Of a stretch of 21,999 nucleotides of DNA, positions 1 to 8,552 are shown piece after piece. The notes under the pieces were generated by a model. It ran no database searches, was not told the DNA's origin, and was given only the letters and a program-made list of their open reading frames with translations. How positions within the stretch are numbered: the stretch's first letter is position 1; each line of letters starts with the position of its first letter. Location: contig MNCI01036301.1 in assembly GCA_015680685.1 (NCBI GenBank), forward strand, positions 6,425 through 28,423. The letters run 5' to 3'. The stretch comes from Gnetum montanum. Lineage: Eukaryota > Streptophyta > Gnetopsida > Gnetales > Gnetaceae. The translations under genes and the position numbers were made by a program.

Positions 1-966
1 TAGAATATTATTTATGTCCAAACGCTTGATCCTACTGTCCTTTAAATGCCTTGTGGGAATCCTAACTGCCTCTCTAATATCAAGCATGCTTCGGGTTGTG
101 AGTAGGGGCTCATCATGATCATCTCTTTCATGACGCCTGTGATGTCTTCGTGGTGGTTCCCTACTTTCCCTACGTCCTTGCCCTTGTCCTAACCCCTCTC
201 GACCTTCCTGTCGAGGCATTTCATCTCTTTTACCTTTACTCTCCGCGTTATGCTCATGGTGGCTGCGCCCAAATGTGGAAGGAGAGGGTGAATGATAAGA
301 TGAAGGAGAAGAAGAAGGGGATCCATCACCCTGGTGATGTTTCTTGCCTTCTCTTCGGCTGCTTCGGCCCCAATCGTTGTGACGAACAACGAGTCTGTCA
401 TTAGTGTGAGTAGTTGTTCCTGCCGTGAACAGCTGGTGCTCACGGGGATCAGAGCCTGGAATATGTATCGTTGATCTAAGGCCCTGATGCCTAACCTCTT
501 CACTAGAGTGAGGAGGAGGAACATCATTTTCTAAGAAACCCATCGTGAGGGGTTCCTCTTCTCCTATTTCACTAATGACGTGGGGAACCTTGCCCTACAA
601 TAATGAATGTTGGCTCTCCTGCCTTTCGTCCCGAATACGTTGGGCATTTGTGGGATGATAATCCCTTGTGTCATGGTCATCCAAAACGTATTCTGCGAAC
701 AGCTCATGCATGCCAATCTGTACCAAGGCACGGAAAAGCATGTTGGGGGCAGATCGATCTCGGGGTAACACGATGTTACCTTGCATGTCTCTCCACCGCA
801 GTTGCTCATCTTGATGGAAAACAAAGGTAAAATCCGGCACATACTCATCGGGATGAGTATATGTGACCTTAGATTGTTGAGGACATGGTTGATCTCGGTT
901 ATGCGTATGATGCTGACTTTCTCCTGTATTGTCCTTAGGTGAGTTGATTTCGTGAGAAGAAGCCAT
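1..966 (-). pseudogene. retrotransposon gag-like frame with one in-frame stop, partial
   Basis: An ATG at 966-964 opens a frame that runs to the window edge, 322 codons, broken only by TAG at 597-595 (codon 124). The same frame continues open on both sides of that stop, so the break is a single substitution (for example from CAG or TGG) and not a shift. The first part starts MASSHEIN and carries a WRDMQGN segment. The part after the stop has an acidic stretch (GEEEP), then a long low-complexity region rich in Arg, His, Ser, Gly and Gln (for example PPRRHHRRHERDD), as expected of a nucleic-acid-binding capsid polyprotein. It sits just downstream of the PBS, where gag belongs. No zinc knuckle (CCHC) is visible in the part shown. 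Whether a Gag-Pol product is still made is unknown. Confidence 0.7.
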
Positions 967-1093
967 TTCTATTGGTGTGCTAACTTCACCGTTATTTATT
1001 GTTCTTGATTAACTGATTAACCCTAAGGTTCGTTTTAAGCTCACAACGATGTGAGTGATATCCCTTATGTTAAATTGGCGAAAAAACACTTAG
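967..1093 (-). other. retrotransposon 5' leader between PBS and gag
   Basis: This 127-bp stretch separates the PBS from the gag start codon. It has no open frame of note and is the place where packaging and dimerisation signals would lie in such elements. Confidence 0.5.
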
Positions 1094-1111
1094 TCCCCGG
1101 CAACGGCGCCA
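1094..1111 (-). other. primer-binding site (PBS)
   Basis: The minus strand reads TGGCGCCGTTGCCGGGGA. It starts with TGG, complementary to the CCA end of a tRNA, and lies one base from the LTR end at 1113. This sequence block is typical of plant Ty3/gypsy elements of the Tat/Athila kind. It fixes both the LTR boundary and the element's orientation. Confidence 0.85.
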
Positions 1112-1243
1112 ATGATGAGTGGCGAGGTACCCCTACACTCCACCATACGAATACGAGCGTACACGCGCGATCCGGTCGAACTCCGCAGACTAAATGCCTT
1201 AACGCCACAAGAAACACTTGGGGTTAATCGTTCGTTGTCTTCC

Positions 1244-1287
1244 CAGGCTTGCTTGTATGTGTCACGGTGTATGGTTAAGCAAGTCTG
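1244..1287 (-). other. hairpin in LTR R/U5
   Basis: Arms 1244-1254 and 1277-1287 pair over 11 positions with one mismatch, leaving a 22-nt loop. The same place in the other LTR (3600-3637) also pairs, with one G-C pair replaced by A-T. This suggests a structure kept in the transcript. Confidence 0.5.
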
Positions 1288-1538
1288 AGGTATGTGATTT
1301 TTTTGGTATTTTCGGCTTATCTTCTATGCTACCAGGAGAAAGGGTTGAGAAAACTAAACTAACTCTAACTAAGATCTAAGTCTAAATTAACTAGCGTCAG
1401 CATCCGTTCCCACTTACCGGACACACCCTGAACTATGCAACTGCAGCTTACCAAACGCTAATCGTTACTGGGATCGCCACACGTAACGCAAGTGCTCGAA
1501 GTGGTCGTACTGAGGCACCTATTTAGCCTACGTGTGAT

Positions 1539-1810
1539 AAGCAGCCGATTCCTTAGCCAGCCGTACACACCCGTGGGTGCTCGTAACTAAGTCGTACTTA
1601 TCACACGATCTAGCCTAGCAATGAGCAGCCGATTCCTCAACTAGCCGTACACATTAGACCCGGGAGTTACCAAGCGCAGAATCCTGGAATACGCTACTGG
1701 GTTACCAAGCAGCCAATGCTCGTAATTGAGTCGTACTCATGCATTGCGTCAAGCAGCCGATTCCTTGACTAGCCGTACACGTCCGTAGACGCTCGTAATC
1801 AAGTCGTACT
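1539..1810. repeat. imperfect direct repeats inside the LTR
   Basis: The motif AGCAGCCGATTCCT, followed by a CTAGCCGTACAC-like block and a CTCGTAA...GTCGTACT block, recurs at about 1539, 1623 and 1751, with a partial copy near 1707. The same motifs appear inverted in the other LTR at about 3118-3330. The repeats are therefore a property of the family and not of this copy. Confidence 0.75.
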
Positions 1811-2059
1811 TGAACGCACTAGGAAAGCAGTAAATGAAAGCAATAAATGAAACCACGTGCTGCAAGGTTTATCCAATCAAGTTCGTCTTTATTGTCGTAC
1901 ACAACTTGGGTTCAGGTTACAAGCTGCTCGAATAAAGAGCCGTTCACTCTAGGACTCCTACTGCGGGCACATGGGAAAAATTCTAACTCTGGAGTGATCA
2001 ATCTGCCAGAGCTTCGCTACTTCTAGCCAGGATTGGGAAATAAGGGGAGTGCCGCCTCT

Positions 2060-2067
2060 TATTTATA
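2060..2067 (-). promoter_or_regulatory. LTR TATA box
   Basis: The minus strand reads TATAAATA inside CTATAAATAAGAGG, the most strongly conserved block among the three LTR copies. It lies just downstream of the GCGATATCGC palindromes, as expected for the U3 core promoter. Confidence 0.75.
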
Positions 2068-2133
2068 GATATGGTGGCGGATCGTGATATCGCGTACGCA
2101 ATATCGCGGCACAGTGCATGTTGCGTCTCATCA

Positions 2134-2656
2134 CTTCCTAAACCCTACACCTTCAGTAGTCCTCATTAATTTCTCCCCAAATCCATATTAGCCATACCAC
2201 AACCTAGCCAATGAACCTACACCAAAGAAAGGTATTAATTACATAATGATTCATTTGCCCTTGCTAATATATGATTGTGTTGTGTGTGTAGATGGTGATC
2301 ATACAACAACGGATTGGATCTGGAGCAAACACTTGGAATGCAGCCGTGCTGGAAGCAGCTATGCAAGGAGCAAGATCGATGACGCGCTTACTGACAGACA
2401 ACGGAAGGCTCAATCTTGGCATTGGCAACAGCAACACTTCTTTCTCTTTCTCTCTTTCTTCTCAATTGCCAACAAAGGCCTGATGTCATTGTAATAAGGT
2501 GTTCACCCTTGTTGTCATGAACACCAGTTTTGTCAAGTCTTGTAATGATGATCCATTCACATGTCATCCCATTAGTTCCATTCCCCTCAATAATTCCATA
2601 CCTTCCCGATATTATTGTAAGGAAATCGAGGACGAGTTTTCATTGTCATGGGGGTA
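2134..2656 (+). mobile_element. remnant of a second, plus-strand element upstream of its 3' LTR
   Basis: This tract lies between two inverted LTRs and ends in a purine-rich stretch (ATGGGGGTA, 2649-2656) directly before TGATGAG at 2657, so it reads as the 3' end of the internal region of a plus-strand element. It contains a short open frame (2292-2483, 63 codons) preceded by a T/G-rich run ending in TAG, which resembles a splice acceptor. The peptide matches no retroelement domain I recognise. A pyrimidine-rich run at 2440-2462 is the other notable feature. Confidence 0.5.
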
Positions 2657-2680
2657 TGATGAGACGTGATTCGCATGAGC

Positions 2681-2790
2681 CGCGATATCGCGTACGCTAT
2701 ATCGCAGCTGCTGCGATATTGCATCCCCTGCAATATCGCGTACGCGATATCACATCTTCCCCTGCGATGTCACGTACGCGATATCGCGAT
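2681..2790. promoter_or_regulatory. array of GCGATATCGC/GCGTACGC palindromes in U3
   Basis: Three degenerate copies of a palindromic unit built from GCGATATCGC arms around a GTAC centre lie within ~110 bp, separated by TCCCCTGC-like linkers, immediately upstream of the TATA box. The minus-strand LTR has about one unit (near 2083-2115) and the right-hand LTR about two (21861-21912). The position suggests transcription-factor binding sites; the CpG content also makes them likely methylation targets. Function is inferred from position only. Confidence 0.65.
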
Positions 2791-2803
2791 CTACCACCAT
2801 ATC

Positions 2804-2811
2804 TATAAATA
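2804..2811 (+). promoter_or_regulatory. LTR TATA box
   Basis: TATAAATA within CTATAAATAAGAGG, the same context as in the LTRs at 2060-2067 and 21927-21934. Confidence 0.75.
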
Positions 2812-3002
2812 AGAGGTGGCACTCCCCTTATTTCCCATCCTGAGTTAGAAGTAGGGAAACTATGGCAGTTTGAGCACTCCAAAGATAGAATATTTTCCAT
2901 GTGCCCACAGTAGGAGTCCCAAAAGTGAATGGATCTTTATTCAAGCAATATTGTACCTGAACACAAGTTGTGTACAGTAATAAAGACGAGCTTTCCAAAT
3001 AG

Positions 3003-3089
3003 ACCTTGTAGTGCATGGAATAGGATTTTATTTATTGTTTTCTCNGACCTTGTAGTGCATGGAATAGGATTTTATTTATTGTTTTCTCT
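3003..3089. repeat. ~43-bp direct repeat flanking a single N
   Basis: The stretch from GACCTTGTAGTGCATGG to GTTTTCTC occurs just before the N at 3046 and again, essentially identically, just after it. Neither other LTR copy in this window shows such a duplication. Two contig ends that overlap but were not merged would give exactly this pattern. Confidence 0.8.
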
Positions 3090-3599
3090 CTCACCCTTAA
3101 ACTCCTAGAATGCGGAATGAGTACGACTTGATTACGAGCATCTAAGGATGTGTACGAATAGTCAAGGAATCAGTTGCACATCGCATGCGGTATGAGTACG
3201 ACTTGATTACGAGCATCTCGTGTGACTGCTTGGTAACCCAGTGGCGTATTTAGGATCTACGCTTGGTAATCCCAGTGGTAGTCCCAGATGTGTATGGTTA
3301 GTCAAGGAATCGGCTGCTCATCACACTTAGGCTAGATAGATTCTCTCAACCCTTTCCTCCTAGTTAGGTGACTCAGTACGACCACTTCAAGCACGTGCGT
3401 TACGCACAGTGATCCCAGCAACGATTAGTGTTTGGTAGCCACAGTTGCATCGGTTCAGGGTGTGTACGATAAGTGGGAACGGATGTTGACCCTAGGTAAT
3501 TTAGACTTAGTCATTAGTTAGAGTTAGTTAGTTTCTCAACCCTACACCTCGATAGCATAGGAGAAAAACATACAAAGATATAAAAATCATATGCCTCGA

Positions 3600-3637
3600 A
3601 CTTACTTAACCATACATCGTGACAACCACAAGTAAGT
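3600..3637 (+). other. hairpin in LTR R/U5
   Basis: Arms ACTTACTT (3600-3607) and AAGTAAGT (3630-3637) pair perfectly over 8 bp around a 22-nt loop. This is the counterpart of the hairpin at 1244-1287, with a compensatory pair change. Confidence 0.5.
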
Positions 3638-3934
3638 CTGGGAAGACAACGAATGATTAACCCCAAGTGTTCCATGGGGCGTGTAGGCACTTAGTCTGCA
3701 GAGTTCAACCGGATCACTCGTGCTATGCTCGTTTCGTATGGTTGAGTGTAGGGGTACCTCGCCACTCATCACTTAACCATACAACTGTGACATACAAGTA
3801 AGTTTGGGAAGACAACGATTAACCAGCCCATTATTGTTCCACAAAGGCGCATAGGCACTTAGTCCTTGAAATTTGACTGGATCGTGCGTGAAATGCTCGT
3901 ATGGTTGAGCATAGGGGTACCTCACCACTCATCA
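3604..3934 (+). repeat. tandem duplication of the LTR 3' end (~165 bp x 2)
   Basis: Unit one (3604-3770) and unit two (3771-3934) both start ACTTAACCATAC and both end in GGGGTACCTC(G/A)CCACTCATC. They have diverged by substitutions and small indels, so the duplication is not recent. The other complete LTR has one unit only. Confidence 0.8.
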
Positions 3935-6900
3935 ATAGGTTGGGGAACAAACACTCATTGTTGTAGGCTAGTTTAGGATTTAATTTTCTTGTTTAATAAT
4001 TAGATTAATTTACTATGTTTTTATATTTTTAATTTGTTTAATCATGGGTCATGTAACATCAATGATCATGTGCCTCACCTAAACTAAATTATATGTAATA
4101 TAATAGTCACTACTAGTCTAGGTGCAAATATAGCAATTAGGTGAAAGCTAGTCTATCCATAGATTACAACATAGCCTACCATGATACTTGTAGATCCTAT
4201 GGTTGGGCATTGAGCACTTTCATTAATCATCAATGGTAATGCCTCGAACACAACTCAAATCTACAACTTGTTGCACATAAAGCAACAAACTTAATAGTTG
4301 AGTTGCACTCTCATTAGCAAACATTAAAGAAACAAGATGAAGAGGATGTATGGACATATAAATTTAGAGTTTTGGTTTTAACTATTATTAAATTTACCTT
4401 TTCTATGTAAGCCTCTTCTTTCTCTAAACAAAACATTATCTTGCTACATTATTTTATATATTCCTGTAAGTGTTTGTTCCTTTTTTCTTTTCATGAATCA
4501 AATTATTATTTGTACTTTACTAAAGTTCTATTAAAACATTTTGTTGATGGTTTGGATTTTGACAATCCCTACACCTTCAATGAAGTAATTAGTTAATAGA
4601 TGTTATAATTGGATTTTTTTATAAAATAATTTGTAGTTTCTATTTCTAAAACTTTTGTTTCTTGTAGAGCTTTAGGCATCATATCATCCATGTAAAATAT
4701 CTTGGTTCTTTCTATAAATATCTTAACCTAATTAGAAATGTTTGGTTTAATAAGAGAAACTTGCAACTTTTTCAATAGAACCAACATCAACCAAAATCAT
4801 TATGGATAGCAACTTTGGCATAATTTAGCACATTATAAATAGATTTTTCAATGGACAAACCATGGTTAACATAATGCTGAATATGAGGAGAAGTAATACA
4901 CTACTTTTTCCTAGCCATATGAGCTAGGTTTGTGCTTAACAAATGCACCATAATTTTAATGAGATAATGAATTTTCACGTCTTATGTTATCTAGAGGGTG
5001 CTAATGAAAACAAGCAAAGCATCATCCTTTTCCTACCCTTAAAAAAAGATTTTTTTAGGATTGTCCAGAAAAAAACTTGAAAAGGCATAAAAAAACCGTT
5101 GTGCCTTCACATTATGCCATGAACCCGCCACTACAGATTACTCATTCACGTGTGTGTATATATAATTTCCCTACATGAAGGAATGGATCATGATCTATAT
5201 AATTTTACATAACGGCCCAACAGTAAAGCAAGTACAAAATGCAGGATTTTTTCATGAACACTAGACATTCCATATATAAAGTGAATCCTATCAGTACGTT
5301 ACGTTAGCAACAATCTCTCTGCATGCCTCTCAGGAAGAGATAGCTGAAGGCTCTACCACTGTGATATTGGGTACGTTTATTTACATTGATGTAACGGTTT
5401 CTTTTCTCATGTGTATCCGCATCAAATTCACTTTGTTTTATTCATATTTGTTTGGATCGTTTTATATCCATCCTTGCATTCGTTAAGTGTATATTTATAA
5501 TCTAACCCAGAGACAGCAATATCATACATTGTTTTGGATAAATAACCCGAAGAAAGTGAAATATCTTACATTGTTTTGGATTAAACTCGAGGTTTGTAGC
5601 ATCCATTAGGAATCTTACCAAAACATTCACTGTTCTAATAAAAAGATTTCTTTGCTATTTTTTTTATTGGATGCATAAAACATGATTTATTTAAAATTCT
5701 TGAAGACCCATGCATATTTATGGTCATAAATGTTGTAAAATTTTATTCAGACAAGGCTAAGATGATAAACATATCTTATGACAACCTTATCTCAAATTAT
5801 TTATTTCCATTTGTAACATTGCTTCTAGCAGCCTAATTTAAATTTAAATATGTATTATTTTATACATAACACCAGGTTAAAATCTACAGCATCTAAAGCT
5901 AAAGGCAACCGAATTTTGGTGGGATCATGTGTGTCTAGGTCTAGGAAGTTGCTTGGTCCATGTTAGATTCCTCGAGTGGAATAATGCCCAGAATATTGCA
6001 ATCACATGCACCATAAAGAGACATCAATTTCCTGACAAGTAGCCCAAGAAAGCCCTTGAAGCAACGTCTCAAACACTGAAAAAATCCAGGATCCTTGTCC
6101 TCTAAGCAACAAAAAGCCCATACAAGATTATATCAGCAGCATCACAAAAGGTTATGCAGCTCTTTCCATCCAATCCAATCCAATCCACTCCAGTCCAGAG
6201 CAAAAGGACAAAAAAGCAAAATAAAAATGTCACAGTGCTTTGTAAATTATACCATACCGAAAGCACCAGTCGCTCATATTCCTGGAAAGCAAAGTGAGGC
6301 GCCCATGCATTTGATTGGTTGCTAGTTAGGCGAACCTTGTTCTTAACAGATTCCATGAAAGTTTCAAATCAATCTGTACCAGTGGCTACTGTGCTGTGAT
6401 ACCAATTCAATTCATTGGCTGTTACGTTGATCCAGGTTGTGATTAACTGATTCCACTACTCAAAAATCTGAAACAGTAGTGGGTAATTTATGTTTGGATT
6501 GTGATCTGATTTGAGGAATATTGTGACTGAGAAGGGCTATTGGGCAAACTTTGAATTTAATCAGAGTAAGGAATCTGGGGAGGAAGCATCAAGCATGAGG
6601 TCCCATGTGATGCATGTGCAATCCAGATTGAGTGTGACTTTTGGATGAAGGAAACAGTCCACGTTGCATCACAGTTTCCAAATAAATTGGTGAGGCAAAA
6701 AGGAGAAAGAAGCATTATGATGACCTGATGTGGGGAAAACGACAGAGTTTTGGATTGACGGATGTATTTTAGGTCTCTCTGTGCTTAAGTATTCAACTTT
6801 GCTGTAATATTATTATATGCCATTGAAATACTCTTTGACCCTTGTTGTCTGCATCAGCAAAATTTACAGATTCCAATCCATATGGATCCATTTTTCAACT

Positions 6901-8552
6901 TTAATTAGTTAGAAAGGAATTAGGCGTTGCCCCCATGAAAGCCAAAACCCCTTTTGCTCATGATGTTTGCAGCAAAGTGCATGATCTAATATACAAAGGA
7001 AGTGTCATTGGGTTTCTAACAGAATAATTTGAGTGGCAGTTATGGATTGGGCTGCCACTTTCTTTGTCAGTTTTGATTAGTTAGCATATATTAGGCCCGG
7101 TCCTATGAATGAGATCCAAGATACAATATTTTATGTTTTGGTTGAAACCTCAGAATAAAATATATTAAGAGAGAGTCATTGTATGAGGCAGAACAATTAC
7201 AGTCCCAATCCTGTATCATCATCTAGCAAATGACCAGGTTTCTTTAACTTTTAGTTATTTTTTAATTAAATTAGAGAATGGTCACTTGAAATCTGAAACC
7301 GGGCAGAACAATTGTGAGCATATTTGTGCTGCCATTCACATATTTCAATTGACATTTCCCTCGGTTTGTCCAATTAAATTATCTAGTATTACAAACAGAT
7401 CAGATATGATCCCAGGGTATCTAAGGCAGAAAGAATACCAAGCAGGAAAATCTCTCCGAGGATGAAAAAAGAATGATAGTCAGATTTATGTACCGCAAGG
7501 TACATGGATCTATTCATACATATTTGTTTTCTTGTCAACTTAAAGAAAATTAGACATTGACAGATGAAATCCAAGTCTTCATAATTGATGTCGTAGCTGA
7601 AAAGGCATAATGCACGGTATGCATCATCAAGCCAAAAAGCTATTGGGAGAACGTATAATCTTACAGACGTTTATGCACCGCAGTTTATCAAATGTCAATT
7701 CATATTCATTATTCAATAGTTAATGTAGGAGGCTCAATATTTAATGTTTCCACCGAACCTGTTTTTCGAGGGTTCAGTGGAAATTTTACAATACAAGCAA
7801 TTTGGGACGAGGCAAAACAAATATGCATTTATTTTAACTTTAGGCAATATCCACATTAAAATATTTAGGCAGAAAAGCCATAAAGATAAGGTAGCATGGT
7901 AATGTGTTTCAATTGCATATTTCAATTTATATGCATCGGTTGACAATTGATTTCTTAAAAAGATATTGTTAATGATCCCATGAAATATAGATCTCCTTGT
8001 TCAGGTTATGTTTGCAGAAAATCCATAATAAAAAACTGAGCAATTGAACCATTGAGAGGAGGCAGCATAATTACAAGCACAATTATGTATTGACGCAACC
8101 AATCTGACAATACCCAGCAGAAATTGGGGAAAAACAAAAAAGCAGACATGGACGGTGATGAGGAAAGAGTGGTAAAAGACAGCAGATGCTTAAACAACGC
8201 TTCTGCACCTGCTACAGGAAACAATACTAGCCACAAACTTAACAAACATTTTATCTTCTTCTGTAATTGCAATTGGTCCTTCTTCCTAAAGCAGGCCGAG
8301 GTTGCTCTTCGCTCAATCAGAGACACCCTAATGATTTTTCCGAGTGCCCAAATTCCCAAACAAATCACATACGCCATTGACAAGTAGACAAACTTCAATC
8401 TAGGTAAATACAACGAAATGAGCAAAAAGGATATAAACTTGCAAAGTTAGAAAGGATGTTTTTTTTTTCTTTGATGATGATAAAATGGGTGGTAAATCTA
8501 GTAGGCACTGCATTGGTGGAACTGTGCCAGATCATATCAGAAGCTGCTCTTA
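3935..8552. other. AT-rich intergenic DNA, no gene recognised
   Basis: About 4.6 kb lies between the LTR and the pectate lyase gene. Open frames here are short, do not look coding and match nothing I know. Small details are a (CAATC)n-like run near 6171-6190, a foldback at 7747-7783 and AT-rich palindromes such as AATTTAAATTTAAAT near 5835. The last few hundred bases next to 8553 are the gene's 3' flank; no perfect AATAAA is seen on the minus strand within about 300 bp of the stop. Confidence 0.6.
7747..7783. repeat. 13-bp foldback hairpin
   Basis: TTTCCACCGAACC (7747-7759) and GGTTCAGTGGAAA (7771-7783) are complementary at 12 of 13 positions across an 11-nt spacer. It could be the core of a small foldback element or a chance hairpin. 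Confidence 0.4.

Larger units (their letters stand above)
1..2133 (-). mobile_element. Ty3/gypsy-type LTR retrotransposon, 5' part, cut by the left window edge
   Basis: Reading the minus strand from 2133 downward, the order is a full LTR (2133-1113), a primer-binding site (1111-1094), a short untranslated leader and a gag-like frame starting at 966. This is the standard 5' layout of a plant Ty3/gypsy element. The pol genes and the 3' LTR would lie beyond position 1, so neither the lineage nor a target-site duplication can be confirmed here. The 5-bp flank to compare with the far end is CTTCC (2134-2138 on the plus strand). The PBS type suggests the Tat/Athila side of the superfamily; that placement is inferred, because no reverse transcriptase is visible. 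Confidence 0.85.
1113..2133 (-). repeat. 5' LTR of the minus-strand element (1021 bp)
   Basis: The termini are TGATGAG...CTCATCA, a perfect 7-bp inverted repeat, with the PBS directly next to the inner end. In LTR sense, U3 contains the palindromic GCGATATCGC/GCGTACGC block, followed by a TATA box (2067-2060) and conserved downstream text that is also present in the copies at 2657 and 21855. The R/U5 part contains imperfect direct repeats (1539-1810) and a hairpin (1244-1287). Confidence 0.9.
2657..3934 (+). repeat. plus-strand LTR of the same family, with duplicated 3' end
   Basis: It starts TGATGAG after a polypurine stretch, and CTCATCA recurs at 3765-3771 and at 3928-3934. It aligns with the inverted LTR at 1113-2133 along its length: palindromic U3, TATA box, the AATAAAGACGA block, the internal repeats and the terminal block. 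The basic LTR is 2657-3771, 1115 bp. The extra length over the other copy comes largely from more palindromes in U3 and from the duplication around the N. No 5-bp duplication matches across it (GGGTA before; CTTAA or ATAGG after), so it is more likely a 3' LTR of a broken element than a solo LTR. Confidence 0.85.

Noticed and set aside
189-527. Minus-strand open frame of 112 codons in another frame of the gag region
   Set aside because: The gag frame itself stays open through this stretch with the Arg/His/Ser-rich text expected of gag. The other frame is a shadow.
1539-1810. Regularly recurring motifs resembling a CRISPR array
   Set aside because: The repeats are imperfect, unevenly spaced and lie inside a plant LTR. 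They also occur inverted in the partner LTR.
8006-8425. Minus-strand open frame of 139 codons, hydrophobic, just downstream of the pectate lyase gene
   Set aside because: It starts about 130 bp after the stop codon, in what is probably the gene's 3' region. It has no recognisable domain, and its hydrophobicity follows from T-rich DNA.
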